DNA from: Hexactinellida sp. DTS-2022
Taxonomy: Eukaryota > Porifera > Hexactinellida
Length of the DNA stretch: 64,000 nucleotides
Direction: 5' to 3'
Assembly: GCA_028753945.1 (NCBI GenBank)
Contig: JAPNXP010000002.1
Coordinates: forward strand, 11,966,001 to 12,030,000
Within the stretch, counting starts at the first letter, position 1; each line of letters starts with the position of its first letter. Both the position numbers and the translations under genes were made by a program. Shown here piece after piece: positions 1-10,020 of the stretch. The notes beneath the pieces were generated by a model that worked only from the letters and a program-made list of their open reading frames with translations, was not told where the DNA came from and did not search any database.

Positions 1-420
1 CAGGATACGTTCCAGATTTTGGATTGGAATTAGATGATTTCTATACCAGAGAAATAATTCACAACAACTATGGAAATGTGTTAATCGATCCCTACAATAA
101 CATACTTGATAATCCCAAGTTTATATCAACTCCGATAGATACAATACAAATAGAGGGCCATCCATTCCTGCACTCCAATGTGCTACTCCATCAGAAAATC
201 AGCCCTCATCTCCATTGCTTATTCCAGCTTCTGAATTTTAATGTCAACAATCACTTTATAACAATTTGAATCCATCATATCCGTCTCAATATCCTTTCTG
301 TTCGTACATACCACCACCGTCGCTACAATTGGAGACAGCTGTACCTGTATGCACAGTTGTCCAGGTTGTCATAGACCTATCCATACGATTGTGGACAGAC
401 TGTTGGTGAGGAAGGCTACG
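1..420 (+). pseudogene. Possible Pro/Ser-rich exon fragment at the left edge
   Basis: I do not recognise the gene. From base 2 a reading frame gives an acidic/aromatic stretch (GYVPDFGLELDDFYTREI...). At about 160 the composition suggests a 1-nt shift into a second frame rich in Pro, Ser, Asn and Gln (PSIPALQCATPSENQPSSP, then NNLNPSYPSQYPFCSYIPPP), interrupted by one TAA near 237. Such composition is common in disordered tails of regulatory proteins. A short hAT MITE with a perfect 8-bp TSD lies just downstream at 427-559. The protein-like composition over about 350 bases is the only evidence. It may be a decayed exon, an exon with an unrecognised splice site, or chance. Confidence 0.25.
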
Positions 421-426
421 GACAGG

Positions 427-559
427 CAGGGGCGTGCTGGGGTTGGGGGGCCCATGCGGGATTCCATTCAGAAAGGATTCGCTGTGGGACCCTAACGCGG
501 CCTCCAAAGGGGGGCCCGAGCGGGAATCCCGCATCGATTGTATGGCCAGCACGCCCCTG
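427..559. mobile_element. hAT MITE, 133 bp
   Basis: Inverted ends CAGGGGCGTGCTGG and CCAGCACGCCCCTG are flanked by the perfect 8-bp duplication CGGACAGG (419-426 and 560-567). The CAGGG-type end and 8-bp TSD are the hAT signature. The interior is GC-rich with GGGGGGCCC runs. No coding capacity. Confidence 0.85.
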
Positions 560-567
560 CGGACAGG

Positions 568-1500
568 GCCAACGAACTTTTAAATAAGTCCTAAACTGAG
601 GGGGGCTCGCCGGCTCGAAACTTTAATCTAACTTTATTGAAGTTTTGACAACAACAATGTATAATCGATGCTAAGAATACAATTATGTACTGTATTTTTC
701 TTCAAATAATAACCGGGAATATCATTGATTTTCCGAGGGTATTTATCATTCATAGGATACAGCTATAAATGCTAAATACAGTGAGATATAAATTATGAAA
801 AATTCCTAAAATAATAAATTATATACATATTAACAAATCAGCATACGCAAGTTTGCTGAACTAAAAAAGTTCATAAAATGGGTAATTTGCCACTTTGTTT
901 ATTTTAAATTCCTTAATATTTCCAAGGGAGTTTTGGATTAATTAATTAATTAATTGTCAAAGTTAGGTGCCTCTCCAGCAGGCTGACCAGATATCTAGTT
1001 CTACTTCAAAAATGAAGGACAAGTTTCAAATTAAAAAGCCGTAGGGTGAGAAACCCAGTATTAGAAAAGCAGTACATTTAGAATCAAGGCTATAGTATAT
1101 GGACGTAGACTATGTCATCTGAGTATGGTGAACAATTTTAAACAAGTTTAGAAAGTTAAAGAGGGACACAGGGTAAGAAGGCAGTTAGTAAATTAATAAA
1201 TTATTTAATTCTAATTATATAATTATCCCAAAAAGGACTGACCTAATAATAGGACATCTGGTCACCCTGCTCCATGTCTGTAGCCAGAAAGTGATAGTGG
1301 GTAGGGTATTAAAATTGCATTGTTGGACTGAGACTCCTATATTATGCAAACTATAAGTATATTTAACGTAGTTTGATTGGACAATAAGAATTCTCAGAGA
1401 GGAATCAGCACCCCCGCCGCCCCTCCGAGTTTGATACGAGGGGGGGGGGGGGCTCGGGCCACCCTGCCCCCCGGGTTCGGCGCCTATGGCTACGGATGTC
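568..1500. other. Non-coding stretch, no gene seen
   Basis: AT-rich sequence with no supported gene. A short GC-rich patch around 1410-1500 includes a G run of about a dozen (1441-1452). The text at 1270-1320 (TGTAGCCAGAAAGT...) recurs at about 11585-11640, so part of this is dispersed repeat. Confidence 0.5.
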
Positions 1501-1612
1501 CTATTTGGTGCATCTGCTCGTTAGGGCAAAGAGCTGACAGCATCCAGGACGGAAGAGTAGCAGCTAAATGGGACAAGAAAAACAGATCAAAAGAATGGTA
1601 AAGCAGTCCAAC

Positions 1613-2135
1613 CAGTGCTGCCAAGTCTCCGTAAATTTACGTAGACTACGTAAATATGACCCCTATCTGCGTGTCTACGTATGAAGACTTATTTCTACGT
1701 ATTTCTAGCGAAATATATTTAAGACTTCTTGTTTAACATATAACTTCGTTTTGTTCTTACTAGTGAACCACCATATAATTTTTTATGTTTTATAATATGT
1801 TAAATAATAACATAGTGATGAATTATTACAATTTCAGAATACTCTTGATTCAAAACAGTTGCACAATTCAAAATTAGCTAAATTAATTATTACTTTGATA
1901 GTTTGATACATGCTATTAGTGAGTATATCTTATTGTTTACAAGCGCGAAACCGTCCATATATTTACCTTTATGAATGATTATTCATACAAAATAGTTAGT
2001 CTATATTATTTGAAAAAGCAAATAAAGATCTTTTGGGTCGAATAGGGAATTTTAGCATGCTCCGTAAAAAAATTTGTTTCTCCGTAAATTTTATGGTCAA
2101 TCTCCAGGAATTTATCTGAACTCTTGGCAGCACTG
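1613..2135. mobile_element. hAT MITE, 523 bp, inside the Ginger2 pseudogene
   Basis: Ends CAGTGCTGCCAAG and CTTGGCAGCACTG are exact inverted repeats. The perfect 8-bp TSD AGTCCAAC sits at 1605-1612 and 2136-2143. Removing the element and one TSD copy rejoins the interrupted transposase text. The interior is AT-rich and non-coding, with repeated TCCGTAAATTT motifs near both ends. Confidence 0.9.
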
Positions 2136-2293
2136 AGTCCAACAAAAAGATTAAACTATTTGACGTTGGTCAAAATGTCCTCATATCTATCCTCATAGTT
2201 GATAGAAGATCACCTTTTGATCCTCAAAACCTTCCGGGAGTCTTATTGCAAATGCTAGTTGATGGGATGTATCAAATAGGGACTAGCCACGGG

Positions 2294-2448
2294 CAGAGGC
2301 GTAGCCAGGGTGCGGCACTTGGGGCACAGGCCGCACCCAAAAAAATTGTGCCCACAAGAATGTTCATTAGTATAATACTATAGTGCGGAAATGCCGCAAC
2401 CATAGTCTACCAGTGCCGCACCTACATGCAGGCCTAGCTACGCCTCTG
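2294..2448. mobile_element. hAT MITE, 155 bp
   Basis: Ends CAGAGGCGTAGCCAGG and CTAGCTACGCCTCTG are near-perfect inverted repeats with the 8-bp TSD GCCACGGG at 2286-2293 and 2449-2456. It is the second hAT insertion in the Ginger2-like pseudogene; the protein reads through the junction once it is removed. The ends resemble those of the MITE at 41410-41608 (GTAGCTA core). Confidence 0.9.
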
Positions 2449-2702
2449 GCCACGGGATACTCGATCACCTCTATACATCGAGTCAGTTTGAATCTTCCCT
2501 TTCTTACTTTCTATCACCCGAAGATGTCCCAGATAACCGAGTAACCTTAAGAGAATCAATTCTTCATAATTGCTTTGGTAAGAATAAGCTATAATGTAAT
2601 TGTACAGCTGGCTCCAATTCGAATAGTTTCAAGTGCAAGCGTACTAACATCATATTTAATTCAAAGTGTCATAAGTCGCTTATCTGCCATAACAGGACTT
2701 GA

Positions 2703-3230
2703 TTAAGAGTATCATAAAGTTATCTCTATAAAAAACAATCTAGTTCTTGTATAGGAAATAAAATGTCTAACACAATAGACTGTCAATAGTATTGATAGTC
2801 ATTGCGGTTCCGTAAATAGAGATCACTGTCAAGTACGTAATACATTATTAGGTAGATCAATTCAGTAACTTTCAAAATGACGCCGACAATATATTAACCA
2901 GGCAAAACATTATATTACAATATAATACAATACAACACATTATATTATAATATAAATTATATAATACAATACACCCATTCTGGTGAATAAATAACAAAAA
3001 CGCGTGATAGAATGAGAAATAAATGCATTCAATTAATAGTGCTAAATATAGTCAGGGGCGTATTTAACGGGGGCTCCATGGAGCCCCCAGTCGGTGCTCC
3101 ACTTGATCTCGTCGGAGGAAATAGAGTAAGTTGGAAGGAAGGAAATAATAGTTAAGTTCATGGGGGGGGGGGGAAGTTAGAAAGGGTGGAATAAGTTAGA
3201 ATGGATAATTAGTCTAAACACTGCAATTCT
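2703..3230. other. Non-coding stretch with a small hairpin
   Basis: No gene seen. AT-rich, with TATAATATAA-type low complexity at 2900-2975. CAGGGGCGTATTTAACGG followed by GGGGGCTCCATGGAGCCCCC (3054-3090) is a strong short palindrome and resembles one end of a CAGGGG-type hAT element, but I found no partner end or TSD. A G run lies at about 3163-3173. Confidence 0.4.
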
Positions 3231-3939
3231 GAATATCGAAAGGAATAATACTGAATTCATCAGTGAAAATCAAATAGATGATTTTAGACATGCTTGTATT
3301 GCCTTAACACAAATTACCAATCATTTGACCCAATCTTGTAGCTTTAGATATGTGTTGTCCTCCTTTCTACAGACGGATGCCTTGGAACACCATTTCGATC
3401 TATACCGTATGATGTCGGGTTCTAATTATCACATCTCCTATCTTCAAATCCTTGAACCGAGCGTCTACATTAACTTTCTAGCATATTAAACATATTTACT
3501 GACCAACAAGACACTTCCTTTCAATCTATTCAGTCATTTGTTAAGTCATTTTCTTCCGTATAGCGTATTCCACTACTGATGGTGAGTTCAATTTGGAGCC
3601 ATTTCTTGATGAGATTAATGATCTATCAACAATTGATTGTGGTTCACAGTTTCATTAGCCTTTATTGTAAGCTAACTGTCCATCAGTACCTGAAACAAAC
3701 AAAACCGTGTCATGTCTGTCTACATATGCTAAAAGTTGATAAAGAATTTCTCCTTGATTTATACCTGGACTCTCAGTATAAACTTCTGCAGCCAACGGAC
3801 CGTGGCGGACTTAAATATCCATCTCAGCCAGTATTAAATTCCATATTTGTTATATGGAAGACCTTTTGTGCCATCGAAAACAATAAAGAGCTGTTGGCGA
3901 AGCTTGTAAGTGGACCTTCTAGAAAAATACTAGTTGAAC

Positions 3940-6900
3940 CATGGCCTACCATATAATACGGCTATACAAGTCAAGTATTTGCCATTTTATTTCCAGGCCA
4001 GTGTTTACTTTCTAATTGCTCGTAAAATACATTACCTATTGTCATGGAATAAACGAAACTTAGGTTTTCAAATACGCTGGAAACATCTAAAATAATTTTG
4101 AGAATTATTTCACATCGGATTTAACCACAATGACGTAATCAAATATACATACCCATATATGGTAATTATTACTCTATAGTCTATACTATTAAAATGAATA
4201 AAAATTAGAAAATGAGTTCTTTTATTATTTTCTATTTGCACAAGAAATACAAGGATTATAAGTGATGGAGAGAAGGTACACAATTAGGTTTTCTGTCGTT
4301 TGTTAGATTTAAATGCGGAAACCTGATCTTTACGGCGGGTTTCACTGATCTGCTTCCTTAAATTGTTAAAATAGATATTAGAAAGGATATTGTTCACCAA
4401 TTCTCTTGATTTATTCGAGTGTTCAGTACAAGCATACGAGGTATCCCAGTCATCTGTTGCAAGATTCAGTAATTCTTGAGCTAATGTTTTCCAAGGAAAG
4501 CCAGAATCTCGAATGTGTCCTTCTGAAACTTCTAACAAACAAAAAGCACTGGATACATAACGGTGTAAAGATGTACTGGGAAGAGTTAAACCACCCTGAT
4601 CTAAGTTGTTGAAGTATTCAGATGAAACTTTGCTATTCTTCAAGGAACATAAACAGTCAGGACACTTCAGTCTTTCAGCTAGAGACAAGGAAATATAACC
4701 GGAAATGTAAACGGTTACTTGTTGGGAATCCTCTGTCAAGTGTAAATGATCACAATCATTTAGAAGTATTTCCTGTGCGAAGTCCTTGATTAATGAAGTG
4801 GAAATATTGGGAATATGTAAAGAGCTAATGTCAATATTTCTCTTTAGGAGAGATTTCAATTTTATTATAGATTCTGATCTGAGCACTTCTTGTAAACTCA
4901 CTAAAAAGCGTCCTCCACTTAACTGCCGATATTGTGAAAACCTTCGCTCTAATGGGTCACTTTGCAAACGACCAAACGACCAGTTAAAAAGTATTCATAT
5001 TCTTCATTGAGCAATTCAAGAGATAGCTCAGAGATGGCATAATTGGTTTGGATTAGTGCTTTGAATGTTTGTTGGGATAATCCAAACTTTTTCGAGTCTA
5101 GCCATGTATTCAGCCAACTACTAAAATATAAAAGAAATTCTATTTTGCAATCATTTCGGACTAAAGCGTTTCCTTGAGTTAGTGGATGAAACCGCTCTTT
5201 CGAATTTACACATAGCCACCAGATCCGAATCAAGTTAAAAAACCCAGCAATAACCTCCACTTCGGGAAGGTATAAACGAATAGCCGCTATAGTCGTTTCA
5301 TGGAATACTGCAAGTATTAAAGCCACAGACTGCTTGTTAGTTCCTGGATGAAGTACTGAGGAGTTGATCTTATATGCAGCACGGAGGTGCGAAGATAAGT
5401 TTAGGTCTCTTTCATGAATTGTGTAAAGATGTGACCACTGAACAAATCCCGCTGGAAAAGCAATATTTAAGTTTGCAGAAGTAAATTGAAAAGCTGGTAT
5501 ATCAAAAAACTTTTTTGACAGCAGGTTATTTCTGATGTTTTTAATGAGGTGACAAGTGTCAAAGAGAAGATAGATATTCTGATGAGAAAGGTATGGGTTA
5601 GTAATCTTATAATTCTTGTCTTGAAATTTGTAATTAGCTATGAGTATATTATAAGCCTTCACATTTGTTGTATGGTTATCTGAAATGATAGCTCTTACTC
5701 TGAACTGAGATTGCGTGAGTAATGAGATACACTTTTCAATATTTTGGTAAACAATTTCACCTGAATTCTTAACAAGAGGTATGGCTGAAATAACAAATGG
5801 GATCGACTTCCTGAGCGATACAACCATAAAACATAAAATACTTGTGTACATATCCATATCCGCATTGCAACCAATTAGTGTATGTCCATCGAATTGAACC
5901 TGAGATTGGAGATGCATCTCATCAAGTAAGATTACCAAGTCATTGCCAATACAGTTCGAGTCACGTAGAGCTTGAAAGTTGCCAATCGAGGGAGATTTAA
6001 GTTGACACAGAAGTGAATTGCTTGGAAGAGGGATGTATTTTTTAAGAAAACAATATGCTGAATTAGAAGTATACCTCAATATCAGAGAAAACCTAAGAAC
6101 TTGGGATGAGTACTTTGGTCTGCCGCAAGGGCTAAAATAACAAAGTTTAAGTAGTTCTTTAATAACATCTACGTCAAACTTTGAGTGAAAATTCCGACAA
6201 TAGTTTGGTAAATTTTCGAGAGCATCAAGATGGGTTAATTTATGACCAGTAGACTCTTGGATATAACTTGGCAGAGGAATCGGCGATCCTTCATAACTAA
6301 GTTGGACACGGAAGTCTATGTAGATAGTTATGCATTCCTTTACAGATGCCACGCCAGAGCAGATAATGAGATTGTAAGCAGTTACAAAACCTTCTTCGAT
6401 GTGTAGTTTAAAATCAACATACTCTGGAGCTTGTTTGAGGTATTCAACAACATCTAGGAATTGCCTAATTCTGAATTTTTGCTCGAAGATATAAATCTCG
6501 TCTGGCTGGAAGCTGCGTTCTTTTGGCGGTGGACGTGATTTAGTCGGTACTGTAGCCCGACTCTGAGGGATTAACAGCGGATGGATAGTTGGAATAGGAT
6601 TTAAGTCGTAATTTAATCTAGTCAAATTCTGATCTGTAACTTTCAGGTACCTTGGATCAAAGTGTTGTGAACAGATGAAAGAATTATCTGTCAAGACATA
6701 ATCAGAAGGTCTGTTGAGAAAGGTCAACCATTTAGCAACAAGTTCTTGCTTCTGTGGAAACTTGAAGCGAGGGTAATTCGGTCCATCTCCATGTTTATAA
6801 CCGGAATTACACCCAACAACAGAGCACTTGTTCGGCATAGCTCATTATAGAAGGATAATAATTGAATCTAATAAGGAAAAAAACAGGTATCGTAAGTTAC

Positions 6901-7397
6901 CAGTGCATCGAAGAAAGGCTAAGGCGAATAATTATAGACAATAGCAAAAATTTTAATGTTTTTCACTTCTGTATAATTATATTCTTACAAAATATAATAT
7001 ATTATGGTTCATCAATAATATTATATGCCATATACTATTAAATATAACACAAGATATTTAGACAGATCACAAATTGCTATGGACAATTGATAACATGCCA
7101 AATGGATACTGGAAAGAATAAAGAACTCATTTTCTAAATTTTTGATTTATTTTAAAAGTATAGAGTAATAATTACCATATATGGGTATGTATATTTGATT
7201 ACGTCATTGTGGTTAAATCCGATGTGAAATAATTCTCAAAATTATTTTAGATGTTTCCAGCGTATTTGAAAACCTAAGTTTCGTTTATTCCATGACAATA
7301 GGTAATGTATTTTACGAGCAATTAGAAAGTAAACACTGTCCTGGAAATAAAATGGCAAATAATTGACTTGTCTAGCCGTATTATATAGTAGGCCATG
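3940..7397 (-). mobile_element. P-type DNA transposon A, 3458 bp, with long TIRs
   Basis: A nearly complete element. Terminal inverted repeats of about 285 bp (3940-4226 and 7118-7397) begin CATGGCCTACCATATAATAC and end with the inverse. The flanking duplication is GTTGAAC (3933-3939 and 7398-7404), 7 bp and perfect. Removing the element restores the reading of host element C through VE|LTLM. Drosophila P elements are known for 8-bp TSDs, so 7 bp is notable. The transposase is on the minus strand (4284-6838). Some TIR mismatches suggest it is not brand new, but it is young relative to its host copy. Confidence 0.9.
4284..6838 (-). pseudogene. THAP-domain P-type transposase, one 8-bp frameshifting duplication
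   Basis: DNA transposase of the P superfamily (THAP9-like), which would cut and paste element A. The THAP C2CH finger is residues 1-90: C5, C10, C56, H59, W37, and a PTIHP motif replacing the usual AVPTIF-like end. The RNase H-like core follows, with LLDEMHLQ (D306), ISDNHTTN (D387) and FDTCHLIKNIRNNLL (D427). The first frame runs 629 residues to YFLTGRL and then leaves frame. The second (4284-4967) starts QSDPLERRFSQYRQLSGGRF, the conserved C-terminal landmark, and continues about 225 residues. The only lesion is the tandem CAAACGAC CAAACGAC at 4965-4980 (plus strand). With one copy the frames join as TGRL-QSDPLE, giving about 850 residues, near the usual length. Otherwise the frame is open. 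The ATG at 6838 is chosen because THAP starts right there. Confidence 0.9.
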
Positions 7398-8010
7398 GTT
7401 GAACTCACGTTGATGTATTTGGAAGATAGCGATAATCGTGATCCAAGTATTTGGAAATCTACTTGTATTAGCTGAGGTGTGTTTAGTTGGAACATCTTAT
7501 CGAAGCTCGTCTTTACCGCAGCGAATTGCTTTCTTGCAAACAAAGTTAAGAATTATAATTTGCTGCTTCTTTCAAAAAGTATAGAAAGCGTAAATTTAAG
7601 AAATTCTCTTAATTATGTGTCTATTTATTTGTATTTACCATGATTTGTATGACTCTGTTTATTCTTATTTCTATTATGTAGTCAAGTGTGTCGTGTGGTA
7701 CTGCTAGAGCCAGAGAGAGAAAGAGGAGAGAGGAAATAAAGCAAATAATTGTGTATTATTTACTGTAGTATTAATATTAGAAATTGTACTGTTTGTGTTT
7801 ATTATTGCTATTAAATTATGAAAATCCAATCACTGTTCTCATTACAACTAATACTAATCACGGGCTAGCAGGGCCGAGTTATGTTTACGACCTAGAGACG
7901 TATAAAGAACTTAGTAGTTCAATATACTGAACATTAAAAAATTAAAATTTCCCATCTTCTTGTGCATCCCTGGTACATCTACTGTCAGGCCATATATAGA
8001 GTAGGCTATG

Positions 8011-8459
8011 GTTGAGGATTATATTATTGAGTTTCAAAGTCCATTGAACTAATAGAACAATGTGATCAAGATATATAATTTCAGGGGCCCCAATCGAGAA
8101 TTTACCTACATTACCAAAAATTGGGATTATATTTCTACATGATCAATTGAGATATTTAATACAGTAAAACCTTCAAGAAGTGAACAAAGAATGTTTACTT
8201 TTGAGAGGTGTTCACTTTTCATGACTTATCACAAACTGTATGCTGTATTTTTGGACCATCTGTAATCTATTTATATTCATTTTTTATTTACAATTTTCAT
8301 TTGGAGCCTATTTAAACACTATAAAAGAAGTCACCAATAGCAGTTTGTTTCTTCTATAGTACAGCTTAAGTACTAGCAGGTTTAACTCTGTCTCAATCTC
8401 CATACACTTGGAATTTTGATGAAAGCCATCAAAGTATGGAGACTCCGGATAGCTTAAGT
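8011..8459. other. Non-coding stretch, possible Tigger-like end
   Basis: No gene seen. TA followed by CAGTAAAACCTTCAAGAAG (from about 8162) looks like one terminus of a TA-targeting pogo/Tigger-like element. A candidate right end, GTGGAGTCGACTG-TA, sits at 9357-9371, but the two ends match only partly, so I do not call an element. Confidence 0.3.
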
Positions 8460-8464
8460 AAATT

Positions 8465-8995
8465 AGGGGAGCCCCCCATTATATCTGCCCTACATATAGG
8501 GCATTTAACTTTCAAGTCCACTAAACGTTCTGTACATCCTTGGCAAAAACCTGCATGAAAATGATCATTCTCCTTTATTGGAAATAAACAAATATGACAA
8601 ATATTCGCTTCTTCATCGATTGTTAAGTCATCACCAGATGAACCATCAGAGCTGCACTATGTGGAATAATTTCAAGAGAATAATTTGCGCGTCCTATAGT
8701 TGATGCTATACTATTGAGATATTCGTTTGGATTTAATGTACCGTTTATGTATTTTTCTTTATATTTATTTCTGCTAATTCTTTTTGCTTTTGTATTTGAA
8801 TTGGCGCCCCTAGTTGTTTCAGCACCTTGAAGTAATCGCTGTAATTCGATATTATAATATGATATTACATTGTCCAAATATGCAATAAAAATCCAGATGT
8901 ATTAATTATTGATTTTAGGGACTTGTGATAAGATTCTGCCCCATTGTTAGTGGCATTTCATAAATGAAAACGTACAGATTAATTTTTCCAATTAG
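8465..8995 (-). pseudogene. MULE transposase C-terminus fused to a RING finger, broken
   Basis: Read right to left, the first segment is TNNGAESYHKSLKSIINTS (about 8955-8895), the TNN-E-H block that precedes the end of MULE transposases. Then, after a frameshift, comes DNVISYYNIELQRLLQGAET, KRISRNKYKEKYINGTLNP and YLNSIAS (8877-8690), the usual basic/YL-IA tail. After a second 1-nt shift near 8640 it reads DDLTIDEEANICHICLFPI, then HFHAGFCQGCTERL and KCPICRADI (8640-8480), a RING-type C-x2-C...H/C-x2-C...C-x2-C finger. Family assignment is from known MULE motifs; the fusion is inferred from order and spacing. At least two frameshifts, and no DDE core is left here. A second partial copy lies at 42780-43000. 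Confidence 0.65.
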
Positions 8996-9009
8996 CCAAG
9001 TCCTACTAA

Positions 9010-9541
9010 AATAATTTCTAAACTTATTAACTGTATTGTAGCATGCACATTGGGATATGAACTAATTCTGTTTATTTATTTAGTTTAACTAATTAAACAT
9101 TGTCTCTATCACTCTTAATATGTCTATTAATAAGAAGTAAAAGCCCGTCTCATTATCACAAGCCCGCCACATGAGTACAAATATAGTCCAAGTCTTTCCA
9201 ATTATAATGTTTATTTTGAGTTTATTATTGTATGAACTATATATATTTACATTGTGTCATATTTGTTTTTTAAGTCAAACTGTCAATCCATCCTATAAAC
9301 CTGTCAAATTTTGACCCCATTAAGCGGATTAATTTAGTAAACGGTGGCTCTATTAAGTGGAGTCGACTGTAATTACAAAGATCAATTATGTCTTGGTATT
9401 TTGACACTTAATCGTCATATTTGTGAGTGAGTTGACTAAAATGCCAAATTAATCATAAATAATGTAATTTGAATATACTAACCAATCCCTTATGCAAAAA
9501 AATAATGACTGCCATTACATTATGTATAAACATGCTATGTA
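9010..9541. other. Non-coding stretch
   Basis: AT-rich, no gene seen. The 9330-9370 segment (AAGCGG...GGAGTCGACTGTA) resembles the right end of the Tigger-like MITE at 25799-26322. Confidence 0.35.
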
Positions 9542-10020
9542 GTCCAGCAATATGGTGCAGGAAATGGTCGAATTGTGCATTTTCGAGATAAAAGTACCAA
9601 ATTTTGCACAATTGTAGTATTATAGGTTCTGATCAACTTCAGCTATGGCACATAGCAGAATTTTTGGAAGAACAAATTTTTCAGGGGGTCAAAAATTGGT
9701 GCCCAATCGAATTGCCGGAAGTATAAATACGGGAATGCTCATTCAAATGCATTCTTAACTACTTTATATTGTCAGATTCGTGCTCAGCACTTAATTTCCA
9801 GCATTTTGATAGGTATATTGACTATATTTGGTGAGAATATTTTTTGGTTTTCCATGGCAACGGTAAGAATGTGATAAACATTCCGATCTCCCAATTTGGA
9901 GTAACCATATCGAGTGACCCCTTGTTTTTCTCGGGTATGCGTACTGAGTGCGAATATACTATTAGGAACACTCTAAGTATTAATTGTCAAGCTAAAAGAA
10001 TGCATCTATCATATCCTGCT
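9542..10020 (+). mobile_element. Partial mariner-like element (left arm)
   Basis: Begins TA-GTCCAGCAATATGGTG, the same terminus as the complete element at 56455-57739, and stays closely similar for about 470 bp. The matching right arm is missing here. An inverse piece with the same text (CGCACTCACTACGCATATCC...) lies at about 12230-12310, so the copy may have been split or rearranged. An open frame of 107 codons at 9844-10167 is partly shared with the other copy but I see no protein family in it. Confidence 0.6.

Larger units (their letters stand above)
1520..2702 (+). pseudogene. Ginger2/KRBA2-like transposase, C-terminal part, broken
   Basis: This is the C-terminal half of an integrase-type transposase of the Ginger2/KRBA2-like group. 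After the hAT MITE at 1613-2135 is set aside, the reading continues as NKKIKLFDVGQNVLISI, then LPGVLLQMLVDGMYQIGTSHG. A second hAT MITE (2294-2448) splits the protein after that, and it resumes as ILDHLYTSSQFE, then DVPDNRVTLRES. A cysteine-rich tail follows near 2595-2700 (CNCTAG..., FKCKRTN, FNSKCHKSLICHN) and ends at TGA 2700-2702. That order, a small beta-barrel-like segment, a LRE motif and a CxC/CH-rich tail, is what I know from KRBA2-like integrases. Besides the two insertions there is at least one frameshift and an in-frame stop. No catalytic core is visible here. A related core lies on the other strand at 40061-41050. Confidence 0.65.
3230..8010 (+). pseudogene. P-type element C, 5'-truncated and decayed, split by element A
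   Basis: Remnant of a THAP/P-type transposase on the plus strand. Before the nested element it reads RHACIALTQITNHL, then the P-transposase landmark TDALEHHFDLYRMMSGSNYH (3370-3435), then broken stretches to LAKLVSGPSRKILVE at 3933. After the nested element (7405 on) it resumes as LTLMYLEDSD, then FLANKVKNYN. The same order occurs in element B (33680-34440), which aligns well by eye. Frameshifts and stops occur throughout. The right terminus, AGTAGGCTATG at 8010, matches the element B terminus. I see no left end, so it is truncated before about 3230. Bases 7620-7960 are AT-rich with no coding. Confidence 0.8.

Noticed and set aside
4170-4195. TCTATACTATTAAAA inside the TIR of element A, as a Helitron start
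   Set aside because: The other TIR has a similar AT-rich stretch without it, and no Helitron interior or CTAG end follows; likely coincidence or a small TIR difference.
8162-9371. A Tigger-like element from 8162 to 9371 enclosing the MULE-RING fragment
   Set aside because: The two candidate ends match only in CAG and a few bases; not enough to call inverted termini.
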